From: Salibaculum sp031581025 | GTDB lineage: Bacteria; Pseudomonadota; Alphaproteobacteria; Rhodobacterales; Rhodobacteraceae | DNA length: 23,918 nucleotides | Reading direction: 5' to 3' (one strand) | NCBI RefSeq assembly: GCF_031581025.1 | Contig: NZ_JAVLCA010000039.1 | Shown: positions 7,319 to 15,519 of the stretch, piece after piece | Numbering within the stretch: position 1 is the stretch's first letter | How the letters are laid out: each line of letters starts with the position of its first letter | The notes under the pieces: model-generated | What the model saw: only the letters and a program-made list of their open reading frames with translations | What the model was told of the DNA's origin: nothing | Database searches by the model: none | Translations under genes and position numbers: made by a program

Positions 7319-7687
7319 ACCTGCGCGGCCCGAAACGCGGCCTGGCCATATCGCTTTGCGGCCCCCGCGATCGAACCTGAAGGTCTTGCAACCACTATCC
7401 GGCTGGCCCGTGCCCGCACAAATCGGTGCGCCGACGGTGGTGCGGTCACACGGGCCCGCTTGTGGTCCACGGCGCGGCAACTGGCAGCGGCGGTCAGCCC
7501 GCTTGGGCTGGGCCGTCTTTTTGGCGGATAGACAAGAAATGGCGGCACCTGCTGACGAAGAACAGCCCCTGTGCCCAGGCGATGTCCATCCATGTGCACC
7601 ACGCGGTCATCGACAAGACCGGATCTGGATGCAGGCGTGTCGAGGGCACCTATTTCGCGGTGATATCGGCGTTAAAGGCGGGGCGCA
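7319..7687. other. 369-base gap with no convincing gene
   Basis: Between tsaC and the broken small gene I see no recognisable protein, RNA gene or mobile element. Frames on both strands are open over parts of it, but their translations are low-complexity. The only clear structure is the hairpin at 7495-7510 followed by a T5 run. Confidence 0.45.
7495..7522 (+). terminator. Possible intrinsic terminator downstream of tsaC
   Basis: CAGCCC (7495-7500), loop GCTT, GGGCTG (7505-7510) form a perfect six-pair stem. It is followed by GGCCGTC and a T5 run ending at 7522. The seven bases between stem and T-run make it a suboptimal terminator, and it lies about 180 bases after the tsaC stop. Confidence 0.35.
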
Positions 7688-8019
7688 TCAAAGCCCTCGC
7701 AGGACCCCCAGTATACGTGCATATGCGTCGCGCGCGGGTTCGTCCGAGTACAGGCGGATGCGTCCGTGCTGCTGCTCGGCGGTCTCGACCAGGTCAACCC
7801 AGCGCTCGCCGCGCGCGGCGACCTCGCGTATGGCCGCGATGTCCACGCGCGGATCGGCGGGGTTGTGCAGGGCGTGCACAGAGGCCAGGGCCGGGGCATA
7901 GAGATCGGGGTAGGCAAAGCCCCCCGGGGGTGCTGACGATGCCGCGCACGGCCGGGCGCGTGCCCATAGGTCAGATCGGTATGCCTGGTGCCGTTTTCCG
8001 TTTTCGTTGTCGCCATCAT
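7688..8019 (-). pseudogene. Small hypothetical gene with reading frame broken at a G6 run
   Basis: The last 80 or so residues read well in one frame: P-D-L-Y-A-P-A-L-A-S-V-H-A-L-H-N-P near the front, ending A-R-I-L-G-V-L-R-G-L with stop at 7688-7690. That frame has no start codon upstream. A protein-like front part (M-G-T-R-P-A-V-R-G-I-V-S-T-P-G-G) lies in another frame from an ATG at 7965-7967, and the two join if one G is removed from the G6 run (minus strand, about 7920-7925). A second possible extension starts at the ATG pair 8014-8019 (M-A-T-T-K-T-E-N-G) behind an AGGACG site; it joins if one more G is dropped from a GGG near 7967-7970. The family is unknown. The break could be decay, phase variation or an assembly error. 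Confidence 0.5.
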
Positions 8020-8067
8020 ACCGTCAACGTCCTGATCATGCTGCTTTGGACAATATCATGATAGCAG

Positions 8068-8117
8068 CCCAGGGGCATAGCCTGGGTTTCCCACCCTTGG
8101 CGCGCGACCAGCGCCAA
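8068..8117. other. Two tandem hairpins with 7-base loops, possible structured RNA
   Basis: CCCAGG (8068-8073) pairs with CCTGGG (8081-8086), and TTGGCGC (8097-8103) pairs with GCGCCAA (8111-8117). Both have 7-base loops and they are 10 bases apart, with a GGGTTTCCC palindrome (8084-8092) overlapping the end of the first. Neither is followed by a T-run. They could be part of a small RNA, a protein-binding site or a transcript end. Confidence 0.35.
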
Positions 8118-8292
8118 AGGTCCCATCCGGCCCGGAGAACCAAACACCTTTACCGACGTGACAGCATATCAACGCGCTTGAGGCGGATGCTAGCGCTCTT
8201 CTCGAGGCGCTGCGGTGGGTCAGGGGCTGCGCTGGCGTATGAACGGTGGCCTCCAGCACCATAGACAGCACCCGGAGCCACCGTGGCAACCT

Positions 8293-8324
8293 GCCCCGCG
8301 CACCAGCGCTGCGCTCTGCGGGGC
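8293..8324 (-). terminator. Inverted repeat directly after asd
   Basis: GCCCCGC (8293-8299) and GCGGGGC (8318-8324) form a seven-pair stem starting two bases beyond the asd stop, with a smaller AGCGC-type stem inside the loop. No T-run follows on the minus strand, so if it ends transcription it is not a classic intrinsic terminator. Confidence 0.35.
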
Positions 8325-8326
8325 GC

Positions 8327-9349
8327 TCAGCCCTTTTTCAGGCAGCGCGCGCCAAGGGTCTCGGCGATCTGAACGGCGTTCAGCGCTGCGCCCTTGCGCA
8401 GGTTGTCGCTGACGCACCAGAAGTTCAGGCCGTTGTCGATGGTGCTGTCCTGGCGGATGCGACTGATGAAGGTGGCAAAATCGCCGACGCATTCCACGGG
8501 CGTGACATAGCCGCCGTCCTCGCGCTTGTCGATCACCATGATCCCCGGCGCCTCGCGCAGGATGTCGCGGGCCTCGTCATCGTCGAGGAAGTCCTCTGTC
8601 TCGATGTTGATGGCCTCGGCATGGCCGACGAAGACCGGCACGCGCACGCAGGTGGCGGTGATCTTGATCGACGGGTCGACGATTTTCTTCGTCTCGGCGA
8701 CCATCTTCCATTCTTCCTTGGTCGATCCATCGTCGAGGAAGACGTCGATATGCGGGATCACGTTGAAGGCGATCTGCTTGGGATAGACCTTGGGTTCGTA
8801 GTCGTCCGTCGGATTGTAGACGGCCTTGGTCTGGTCCCACAATTCGTCGATGCCATCCTTGCCCGAGCCGGAGACCGACTGGTAGGTGCTGACGACAACG
8901 CGCTTGATCCCTGCGCGGTCATGCAGCGGCTTGAGCGCGACGACCATCTGCGCGGTCGAGCAGTTGGGATTGGCGATGATGTTCTTCTTGGCGTAGCCCT
9001 CGACCGCCTCGGGGTTCACTTCCGGCACCACCAGCGGCACATCCGGGTCGTAGCGGTAGAGCGAGGAGTTGTCGATCACCACGCAGCCCGCCTTTGCGGC
9101 CTTGGGCGCATAGGTCTTGGTCGCGTCCGAGCCGATGGCGAAAAGCGCGATGTCGAACCCGGTGAAATCGAAGGCGTCGAGGTCGCGGGTCTTGAGCGTC
9201 TCGTCGCCATAGCTGACCTCGGTGCCCAGCGAGCGACGGCTGGCCAGCGCGACGACCTCGTCAGCTGGAAACTGGCGCTCCGCCAGGATGTTGAGCATTT
9301 CCCGGCCCACGTTGCCCGTGGCCCCGACGACGGCGACTTTGTAGCCCAT
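8327..9349 (-). CDS. asd: Aspartate-semialdehyde dehydrogenase
   Basis: A 340-residue cytoplasmic enzyme that reduces aspartyl phosphate to aspartate semialdehyde with NADPH, the branch-point step to lysine/diaminopimelate, threonine and methionine. The N-terminal Rossmann motif is V-V-G-A-T-G-N-V-G-R-E-M (residues 7-18). The catalytic cysteine is C130 in A-N-P-N-C-S-T-A-Q, and V-S-T-Y-Q-S-V-S-G-S-G-K-D-G follows near residues 153-166. Length is typical. The ATG at 9347-9349 is followed by M-G-Y-K-V-A-V-V-G, the usual N-terminus. It sits 63 bases after the MFS gene on the same strand, probably without functional linkage. Confidence 0.97.
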   Translation of the reverse strand: MGYKVAVVGATGNVGREMLNILAERQFPADEVVALASRRSLGTEVSYGDETLKTRDLDAFDFTGFDIALFAIGSDATKTYAPKAAKAGCVVIDNSSLYRYDPDVPLVVPEVNPEAVEGYAKKNIIANPNCSTAQMVVALKPLHDRAGIKRVVVSTYQSVSGSGKDGIDELWDQTKAVYNPTDDYEPKVYPKQIAFNVIPHIDVFLDDGSTKEEWKMVAETKKIVDPSIKITATCVRVPVFVGHAEAINIETEDFLDDDEARDILREAPGIMVIDKREDGGYVTPVECVGDFATFISRIRQDSTIDNGLNFWCVSDNLRKGAALNAVQIAETLGARCLKKG

Positions 9350-9412
9350 TGGCTTTGGCTCCTGACTTGAAATCGCCTGCCTGATAACGCTGCAGGGCAG
9401 AAATTGAAAGGG

Positions 9413-10591
9413 CTAGTCGGTCCGGTCGCGGCTGAAGGCATAGATCGCCACCCCCGCCAGAAGCAGCGCACCATAGAGCAGAAACAGAGTGGCATAGGGG
9501 TCGGCCGGGGTCTCGGCCACCGCGGCGCGGGCGGCATGGACCCGGCCGGTGACGAACTGCATCGCCCCGACGCCCGCGATGACGAACAGGTTCAGCAGGC
9601 TCACCCCGCGCCCGGTCAGATGCGCGGGAAAAAAGGCACGGCCATGAGCAATCATCTGCGGGAAGGACGCGCCGAAGAACCCCACCAGCGCTAGCAGGAC
9701 CGTCACGGTCCAGATGTTGCCGGTGGTCAGGCCCGCCAGCGCGAAACAGGCCGCAGCACCCAGCAGGTTGCCCCCTAAAATGCCCCATTTGCGGGTGCCA
9801 AGCCAGCGATCGAGCGGGCCGTAAGCGAAATTTCCCGCGATCATGGCCAGCCCCATGACGAGCGACACCAGCCCGATCCGCGCGGCATCCGCGCCAAAGA
9901 CATCGGCCATGTAGGGCCCAACCCAGAGTCCACGGGTCCCGGCCGAGGGCGCGTAGTTCACGAACATCAGCGGCAGGATCAACCACAGGGCAGGGATTTT
10001 AAGGATATCGAGCACCGAGCCGCGCTTTTCCGCCTCGGCCTTCGGCGGGTCCGTGACGAAGGCCGCGATCAGCGCCGCGATGGCAAGACTGATCGCCGCA
10101 AGCCCGAAAAGCGTCCCGCGCCAACCAACCGCCTCGGCCGCCCAGGCCAGAGGCACGGAACTGGCGACGTTGCCCAACGAGCCGACACCAAGGACCACAC
10201 CCGCCAGCGTTCCGAAAACGGCCGGCGAATAGACCCGCGCGAAGATGAAATAGGAGGCCATGAGCACCGGCGAACAGCCCACGCCCAAAAGGACCATGCC
10301 AAAGACGATGTGCAGCGGCGATTGCGCCAGCGCACAGACCAGCGCCCCGCCGGCGCCACCCAGCGCAAAGAGCACCGCCGCAGTGCGCCGCGGGCCGATC
10401 CGGTCGAGGGCCGCGCCGACAGGTATCTGCATGGCGGCGAAGACCACGAACCACATGCCTGAGGCATAGGACAGGTCCGCTGGCGTCGCGCCGAGGTCGG
10501 CCTTCAGTGCCGGAGCCAGCACCGCGAGAAAGGCGCGGTAGAACTGGCTGAGCACATAAGCCAGAACCAGGCTGACGACCCCCGTTTGCAT
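9413..10591 (-). CDS. MFS transporter
   Basis: A 392-residue protein with about twelve predicted membrane helices, the size and layout of the major facilitator superfamily. The loop between helices 2 and 3 has the family motif-A-like sequence G-A-A-L-D-R-I-G-P-R-R-T (residues 59-70). The start at 10591 is chosen because AAGGGGG lies just upstream; an in-frame ATG at 10627 is possible but has a charged, non-membrane extension. The substrate cannot be told. Neighbours asd and hemN give no clear hint. An R-G-x-S-L-L-N motif sits in the C-terminal half. Confidence 0.9.
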   Translation of the reverse strand: MQTGVVSLVLAYVLSQFYRAFLAVLAPALKADLGATPADLSYASGMWFVVFAAMQIPVGAALDRIGPRRTAAVLFALGGAGGALVCALAQSPLHIVFGMVLLGVGCSPVLMASYFIFARVYSPAVFGTLAGVVLGVGSLGNVASSVPLAWAAEAVGWRGTLFGLAAISLAIAALIAAFVTDPPKAEAEKRGSVLDILKIPALWLILPLMFVNYAPSAGTRGLWVGPYMADVFGADAARIGLVSLVMGLAMIAGNFAYGPLDRWLGTRKWGILGGNLLGAAACFALAGLTTGNIWTVTVLLALVGFFGASFPQMIAHGRAFFPAHLTGRGVSLLNLFVIAGVGAMQFVTGRVHAARAAVAETPADPYATLFLLYGALLLAGVAIYAFSRDRTD

Positions 10592-10657
10592 GTTGTCCCC
10601 CTTCGTTGACTGGGGGTCAGGTTGCACGGGACGGCGGCGAGGGCAAGTCGCAGGATG

Positions 10658-12013
10658 TCAGAGCGCCCGCGAGTGGCGCCCCTCCGGCATGGCGTAGGCG
10701 TCCAGCTCGGCCGCCACCAGCCGCGCGACGAGGCGGGCGTTCTCGGTCAGGCGGATGCGGTTGCCGTGCACTTCGAGATGGTCGGGAAAATCATGTGGAA
10801 TATGGCGGACGCGGTCGCGCAGGGCCGTGACGGACAGGCCATGGCGCTGCGACAGCGCGTCGAGGTCCAGCTCGAATCCACACATCAGCATTTCGATCAT
10901 GTCCGACCTGAGCTGATCCTCGGCGGTCATGGCATGGCCACGCACCGTGGCAAGACGGCCCTCGGCAACGGCCCCGGCATAGGTCGAGGAGGTCGAATGA
11001 TTCTGCGCGAATCCCTGCGGATAGCGCGAAATGGCCGAAGCCCCCATCCCGATCAGCAGGTCCGAATTGTCGTCCGTATAGCCCTGGAAATTGCGCCGCA
11101 ATGTACCGGTGCGATCGGCCCCGGCGAGGGTGTCGCCCTCGCGGGCATAGTGGTCGATGCCGATCTCGCGATAGCCGTCCCAGACGAAGAGCCGCCGCGC
11201 GGTATCGAAAAGCGCCAGGCGTTCCTCGGCGTCCGGGAGGGCGTCGGCACGGATCAGGGCCTGGCGCTTGGCCATCCACGGCACATGAGCATAGCCATAG
11301 AGTGCCACCCGGTCCGGGGCCAGGGAAAGCACCTTCTGCACGCTGTCGGCCATGCGCCCCTTGTCCTGATGCGGCAGGCCATAAAGAATATCCATGTTCA
11401 GGCTGTGAACCCCGGCGGCGCGCAGCATATCGACGACGTCCAGGGTCTGCTCGAAGCTCTGCTGGCGGCCGATGCACTCCTGCACGACCGGATCGAAGTC
11501 CTGCACACCGATCGAGGCCCGGGTCATGCCGATGTCCTTGAGGGCCTCGATCCGCGGCTGGTCCACCTCGGTCGGGTCGATCTCGACCGAGAACTGGCAG
11601 TCTTCGGCCCAGGGCCGAAAACCGCCGATGTCACGGCCAAGATCGCGAATCATGTTGGGCGGCAGAAGCGTCGGCGTGCCGCCGCCCAGGTGCACCTGGC
11701 TGAGCACCACGTCCTGCGGCAGGTTCGCGTCAATGAACGCCATCTCGGCACGCAATTGGTCGAGATAGGGGATCAGCGGACGGTCGGTGCTGGTGCCCTG
11801 GGTCCGGCAGGCGCAGAACCAGCACAGGCGCCGGCAATAGGGAATATGCAGGTAAAGCGAGACGCGCGCCCCCGAGGGGACGGCCTGCAACCATCCTGCC
11901 ACGGTGGCGGGGCCGACATTATCGTCAAAATGGTTGGCGGGCGGGTAGCTGGTGTAGCGAGGTGCCCTCGCGTCAAAGAGGCCCAAACGCCTCAGTCTGT
12001 CGATGGATGACAT
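10658..12013 (-). CDS. hemN: Oxygen-independent coproporphyrinogen III oxidase
   Basis: A 451-residue radical-SAM enzyme that decarboxylates coproporphyrinogen III to protoporphyrinogen IX without oxygen. The 4Fe-4S motif is H-I-P-Y-C-R-R-L-C-W-F-C-A-C with C60, C64 and C67 (CxxxCxxC) and the extra C69 typical of true HemN. The SAM-binding L-G-G-G-T-P-T follows near residues 113-119. R-Y-T-S-Y-P near residues 19-24 is the N-terminal signature of the family. Length matches HemN rather than the shorter HemW. The gene is divergent from fnrL with only 42 bases between start codons, a layout familiar in Rhodobacter relatives, where FnrL activates hemN. Upstream AGGA serves the ATG at 12013. Confidence 0.95.
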   Translation of the reverse strand: MSSIDRLRRLGLFDARAPRYTSYPPANHFDDNVGPATVAGWLQAVPSGARVSLYLHIPYCRRLCWFCACRTQGTSTDRPLIPYLDQLRAEMAFIDANLPQDVVLSQVHLGGGTPTLLPPNMIRDLGRDIGGFRPWAEDCQFSVEIDPTEVDQPRIEALKDIGMTRASIGVQDFDPVVQECIGRQQSFEQTLDVVDMLRAAGVHSLNMDILYGLPHQDKGRMADSVQKVLSLAPDRVALYGYAHVPWMAKRQALIRADALPDAEERLALFDTARRLFVWDGYREIGIDHYAREGDTLAGADRTGTLRRNFQGYTDDNSDLLIGMGASAISRYPQGFAQNHSTSSTYAGAVAEGRLATVRGHAMTAEDQLRSDMIEMLMCGFELDLDALSQRHGLSVTALRDRVRHIPHDFPDHLEVHGNRIRLTENARLVARLVAAELDAYAMPEGRHSRAL

Positions 12014-12055
12014 TGCTAATTCCTATTCGTTCGCGTTACGCTTGACCCGCTCTCC
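12014..12055. promoter_or_regulatory. 42-base bidirectional gap between hemN and fnrL
   Basis: The two start codons are too close for two full promoters, so at least one promoter must extend into the opposite gene. A TTGAC half-site (12042-12046) resembles an FNR half-box, but the expected ATCAA/GTCAA partner four bases further on is missing. Regulation by FnrL here is therefore only possible. Confidence 0.4.
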
Positions 12056-12820
12056 ATGCGAACGGGAACCAAAGCTGTGTCTATTTCGCTGTCGACAACG
12101 GATACCCGTTGCGCCGATTGCCCGATCCGTCACCGGGCGGTCTGTTCCAGTTGTACCGACGACGAGTTGCTGGAGCTGGACCAGATCAAGTATTACCGCA
12201 CCTATGCCCCCGGCCAGACGATTGCCTGGGGTGGCGACGAGTTGACCTTCGTCGGGTCGGTCGTGCGCGGTGTCGCCTCGCTCAGCCAGACGATGGAGGA
12301 CGGGCGCACCCAGATGGTGGGGCTGATGCTGCCTTCCGATTTCGTCGGCCGCCCCGGACGCACATCGGTGCCATACGACGTCACGGCGGTGTCCGAGATC
12401 ACGCTGTGCTGTTTCCGGCGCAGGCCCTTCGAGAAACAGCTTGCAGAAACGCCGCATCTTTCGGAACGGCTTCTGGAAATGACGCTCGACGATCTGGACG
12501 CGGCGCGCGAATGGATGCTGATCCTTGGCCGCAAGACCGCGCGGGAGAAGATCGCGAGCCTGCTGACGATCATCGCGCGGCGCGAGAAAAGCATGGAATT
12601 TGCCGCCCAGGGCGACTCGGTGGTCATCGACCTGCCGCTGACCCGCGAAGCGATGGCGGACTACCTCGGGCTGACGCTGGAAACCGTCAGCCGCCAGATT
12701 TCCGCGCTCAAGCGCGAGGGGGTCATCGAGCTGGACGGCAAGCGTCGCATCATCGTGCCCGACATGCCCGCCCTGATGGAGGAGACCGGCGACGACATGG
12801 ACGGCGGCCTGATCGCCTGA
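12056..12820 (+). CDS. fnrL: FnrL-type Crp/Fnr oxygen-sensing regulator
   Basis: A 254-residue Crp/Fnr activator that binds DNA as a dimer when its oxygen-labile 4Fe-4S cluster is intact. Candidate cluster cysteines are C19, C22, C30 and C33 near the N-terminus and C118/C119 in L-C-C-F-R-R. The cyclic-nucleotide-fold core holds M-V-G-L-M-L-P-S-D-F-V-G-R (87-99), strongly like Rhodobacter FnrL. The helix-turn-helix has the FNR-specific E209-x-x-S212-R213 contacts, predicting TTGAT-N4-ATCAA boxes. Two such boxes lie in this window near ccoN and ccoG. The end converges on the usp gene (47-base gap, no clear terminator). Confidence 0.94.
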   Translation: MRTGTKAVSISLSTTDTRCADCPIRHRAVCSSCTDDELLELDQIKYYRTYAPGQTIAWGGDELTFVGSVVRGVASLSQTMEDGRTQMVGLMLPSDFVGRPGRTSVPYDVTAVSEITLCCFRRRPFEKQLAETPHLSERLLEMTLDDLDAAREWMLILGRKTAREKIASLLTIIARREKSMEFAAQGDSVVIDLPLTREAMADYLGLTLETVSRQISALKREGVIELDGKRRIIVPDMPALMEETGDDMDGGLIA

Positions 12821-12867
12821 CCGGGCGGACCGAGAACGAAGTGCCGCGGCGGTATCCGTCATCGTGA

Positions 12868-13710
12868 TCAATGGGCCATCAGAATCGGTACGGTGGCCGT
12901 TTCCAGCATTTCGCGGGTGGGGCCGCCCAGAACGGCCTCGCGCATGCGCGAATGGCCATAGGCCCCCATTATGATCATCTCGGTGCCGTGCTCGGTCACG
13001 AAGCGGTTCAGCACCCCCGAGACCCGCGGCAGCGTCTTGGCAAGGATCGAAACCTCGGATTTCACCCCCTGCCGGGCCAGCATCAGGCAAAGCACACCAC
13101 CGGGGTCCGAACGTTCGGGCGAATGGCTGGGTGGATCGACCATGACGATATCGGTGTGGTCGGCCTCGCGCAGCACCGGCAGCGCCTTGCGCACGGCCTC
13201 CAGGCATTCGTCGCTTTCGTCCCAGGCGATCATGGCCCGGTCCAGGGGCTCTGTGAAATCGCAGGCGGCCCGCGGCACGACCATGACCGGCGCCCCCGTA
13301 CCGAAGAGCGCGGCCTCCAGCGTCAGGACCTGAAGCTGGCTCGCCCCCTCGCCGTAGGGCTGGGCCGCCACGACAAGGTCGGCGTAGCGGGCCAAGCGCG
13401 CTACGGTGCCGTCGAGGCCCATCGTCGTCACCACGGCCGGGGCCACCACGGCGGACAGGTCATAGGTGGCAAGCACACCCTCGGCCCATGCGACAAGATC
13501 ATCGGCGCTCTGGCGCGCCTCGTCCGTGCCGGGGTCCAGCACCACGGCAGCGGTGCCCACCGGCATGGCCTCGTAGTGGGCGGGGTCGATCCCCAGCGCA
13601 TGGACATCCAGATGAGCCCGCTCGCGCACGGCGATTTCGGCAGCGGCGGTCAGGGCGGGCGCATCGGCGACTGAATCAGTCACGATCAGGGAAATAGTCT
13701 TGTAGGCCAT
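12868..13710 (-). CDS. Tandem universal stress protein (UspA family)
   Basis: A 280-residue protein made of two Usp-like halves, the second clearer. The N-terminal half begins K-T-I-S-L-I-V-T-D. The C-terminal half ends with M-G-A-Y-G-H-S-R-M-R-E, G-G-P-T and V-P-I-L-M-A-H, the usual last strand. The ATP-loop pattern G-x2-G-x9-G is kept, but the next residue is G rather than S/T, so nucleotide binding may be weak. The start at 13710 is preceded by GAGGATCC; an in-frame ATG at 13806 would cover the FNR box and is rejected. It is divergent from ccoN, with the FNR box about 90 bases upstream of its start. Usp genes beside fnr and cco genes are known in Paracoccus and Rhodobacter relatives. Confidence 0.92.
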   Translation of the reverse strand: MAYKTISLIVTDSVADAPALTAAAEIAVRERAHLDVHALGIDPAHYEAMPVGTAAVVLDPGTDEARQSADDLVAWAEGVLATYDLSAVVAPAVVTTMGLDGTVARLARYADLVVAAQPYGEGASQLQVLTLEAALFGTGAPVMVVPRAACDFTEPLDRAMIAWDESDECLEAVRKALPVLREADHTDIVMVDPPSHSPERSDPGGVLCLMLARQGVKSEVSILAKTLPRVSGVLNRFVTEHGTEMIIMGAYGHSRMREAVLGGPTREMLETATVPILMAH

Positions 13711-13799
13711 GGCGGATCCTCGGGTCTGGCACGCCGATCCATCGGGCGGTCGTGAGCATTGAACGCTTTCATCTCTAACAACCCAGCGCCCGGATTTAC

Positions 13800-13813
13800 T
13801 TGACATGGATCAA
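13800..13813. promoter_or_regulatory. FNR box in the usp/ccoN divergent region
   Basis: TTGACATGGATCAA fits the FNR/FnrL consensus TTGAT-N4-ATCAA with one base changed. Its centre lies about 105 bases before the ccoN ATG; a class II site at -41.5 would put the ccoN start of transcription near 13848. It is also about 96 bases from the usp start codon, so one site could serve both directions. The match is seen directly; binding is inferred. Confidence 0.85.
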
Positions 13814-13911
13814 GGCTCTGGCTCTCTCGAGATGGGACACCCCGGAAGCATAAGTATCTGCCCGGACGATTCCGATCTGTCGCGCCCGGGCCAACGAAGG
13901 GAACGCACGTC

Positions 13912-15507
13912 ATGTGGGATTGGATCAAGATCGCGGTCCTGGGCATTACTGCCCTGATGGCCGCAGTGGCGGCGAACTTTGCGAGGGACCTGGCTTTTCA
14001 GGTGCACGCATTGATCGTCATGGCCGTCGCCGCCGGTTTGTTCATTTATACGGTGAGAACCGCGGGGGACGAGAGACCGGCGCCGTCCGGATACATGGAC
14101 GGGGTTGTGCGCGCCGGCGTCATCGCCACGGCCTTCTGGGGTATCGCAGGGTTCCTGGTGGGGACGTTCATCGCCTTCCAGCTGGCCTTTCCGCAGCTCA
14201 ACTTCGATTTCCTGCAAGGCTACGGCAACTTCGGTCGCCTGCGTCCGCTGCACACATCGGCCGTGATCTTCGCCTTCGGAGGTAACGCCCTGATCGCGTC
14301 GTCCTTCTATGTCGTGCAACGCACCAGTGCCGCCCGGCTCTGGGGCGGCAATGCCGCGTGGTTCGTCTTCTGGGGGTATCAGCTGTTCATCGTTCTGGCC
14401 GCGACCGGCTACCTGATGGGGGCCACCCAGTCGCGTGAATATGCCGAACCCGAATGGTACGTGGACCTCTGGCTGACCATCGTCTGGGTCGCCTACCTCG
14501 GTGTCTTCCTGGGCACGATCATCAAGCGCCGCGAACCCCACATCTACGTGGCAAACTGGTTCTACCTGTCCTTCATCGTGACAGTCGCCATGCTGCACGT
14601 GGTCAACAACCTGGCGATTCCGGTCTCGCTGGTCGGGTCCCGCTCGATCAGTGCCATGGCCGGGGTGCAGGACGCCATGACCCAATGGTGGTATGGCCAC
14701 AACGCGGTGGGCTTCTTCCTGACCGCAGGCTTCCTTGGCATGATGTATTACTTCGTGCCCAAGCAGGCCGAACGGCCTGTGTTCAGCTACAAACTGTCGA
14801 TCATCCACTTCTGGGCGCTGATCTTCATCTACATCTGGGCCGGTCCGCACCACCTGCACTACACGGCGCTGCCCGACTGGGCCTCTACCCTGGGCATGGT
14901 GTTCTCGGTCGTGCTCTGGATGCCCTCCTGGGGCGGCATGATCAACGGGCTGATGACGCTCTCGGGCGCCTGGGACAAGATCCGCACCGACCCGATCATC
15001 CGCATGATGGTCATCTCGATCGGCTTCTACGGCATGTCGACATTCGAAGGGCCGATGATGTCGATCCGCGCGGTCAACTCGCTGTCGCACTACACCGACT
15101 GGACCATCGGCCACGTCCATTCCGGCGCCCTGGGCTGGAACGGGATGATCACCTTCGGCGCGCTCTACTTCCTGACGCCGCGCCTGTGGAACCGCGCCCG
15201 GCTCTACAGCCTGTCCCTGGTCAACTGGCACTTCTGGCTCGCCACCATCGGCATCGTGCTCTACGCGGCCTCGATGTGGGTCACGGGCATCATGGAAGGC
15301 CTGATGTGGCGTGAAGTCGACGCGCAGGGCTTCCTGGTGAACTCCTTCGCCGACACGGTCAGCGCCAAGTTCCCGATGTACGTGGTGCGCGGCCTGGGCG
15401 GGGTGCTCTACCTCACCGGTGCGCTGATCATGTGCTACAACCTTTGGATGACGGTCCGCGGGCAGAAGCAAGTCTCTGCCACAGCCGCCGCCACCCCCGC
15501 CGAATAA
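13912..15507 (+). CDS. ccoN: cbb3-type cytochrome c oxidase subunit I
   Basis: A 531-residue catalytic subunit of the high-affinity cbb3 oxidase, with about twelve or more membrane helices. It reduces oxygen to water at a haem b3-CuB site and pumps protons. Expected ligands are present: H114 and H403 (low-spin haem b), H401 (haem b3), and H263, H313 and H314 (CuB), with Y307 as the cross-linked tyrosine. Their spacing equals that of the Pseudomonas stutzeri structure. About 55 N-terminal residues precede the core, including one extra hydrophobic segment, as in Rhodobacter. The ATG at 13912 has GAAGGGAA upstream. It is the first gene of ccoNOQP and reads from the FNR box. Confidence 0.98.
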   Translation: MWDWIKIAVLGITALMAAVAANFARDLAFQVHALIVMAVAAGLFIYTVRTAGDERPAPSGYMDGVVRAGVIATAFWGIAGFLVGTFIAFQLAFPQLNFDFLQGYGNFGRLRPLHTSAVIFAFGGNALIASSFYVVQRTSAARLWGGNAAWFVFWGYQLFIVLAATGYLMGATQSREYAEPEWYVDLWLTIVWVAYLGVFLGTIIKRREPHIYVANWFYLSFIVTVAMLHVVNNLAIPVSLVGSRSISAMAGVQDAMTQWWYGHNAVGFFLTAGFLGMMYYFVPKQAERPVFSYKLSIIHFWALIFIYIWAGPHHLHYTALPDWASTLGMVFSVVLWMPSWGGMINGLMTLSGAWDKIRTDPIIRMMVISIGFYGMSTFEGPMMSIRAVNSLSHYTDWTIGHVHSGALGWNGMITFGALYFLTPRLWNRARLYSLSLVNWHFWLATIGIVLYAASMWVTGIMEGLMWREVDAQGFLVNSFADTVSAKFPMYVVRGLGGVLYLTGALIMCYNLWMTVRGQKQVSATAAATPAE

Positions 15508-15519
15508 GGAGACCGAGAA

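Larger units (their letters stand above)
8020..8326. other. 307-base gap with stem-loops and no gene
   Basis: This gap lies between the asd stop and the broken small gene. No protein-like frame is seen on either strand. It holds two adjacent 7-nt-loop hairpins (8068-8117) and a GC-rich inverted repeat directly after asd (8293-8324). It should also contain any promoter of the small gene, where I see no clear hexamers. Confidence 0.45.

Noticed and set aside
7340..7400. tRNA-like GGTTCGATC on the minus strand
   Set aside because: No acceptor, D or anticodon stem can be folded around it.
7426..8061. Plus-strand frame of 211 codons over the gene-poor middle
   Set aside because: Its translation is arginine-rich and low-complexity with no motif, and it runs antisense to a more protein-like frame.
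10605..10622. TTGACTGGGGGTCAGG as an FNR box
   Set aside because: The half-sites are five bases apart and the second is imperfect, and the site lies in the leader directly before the MFS ribosome site.
13711..13806. Longer N-terminus for the universal stress protein
   Set aside because: The extension has no family similarity and would cover part of the FNR box; the ATG at 13710 has a good ribosome site.
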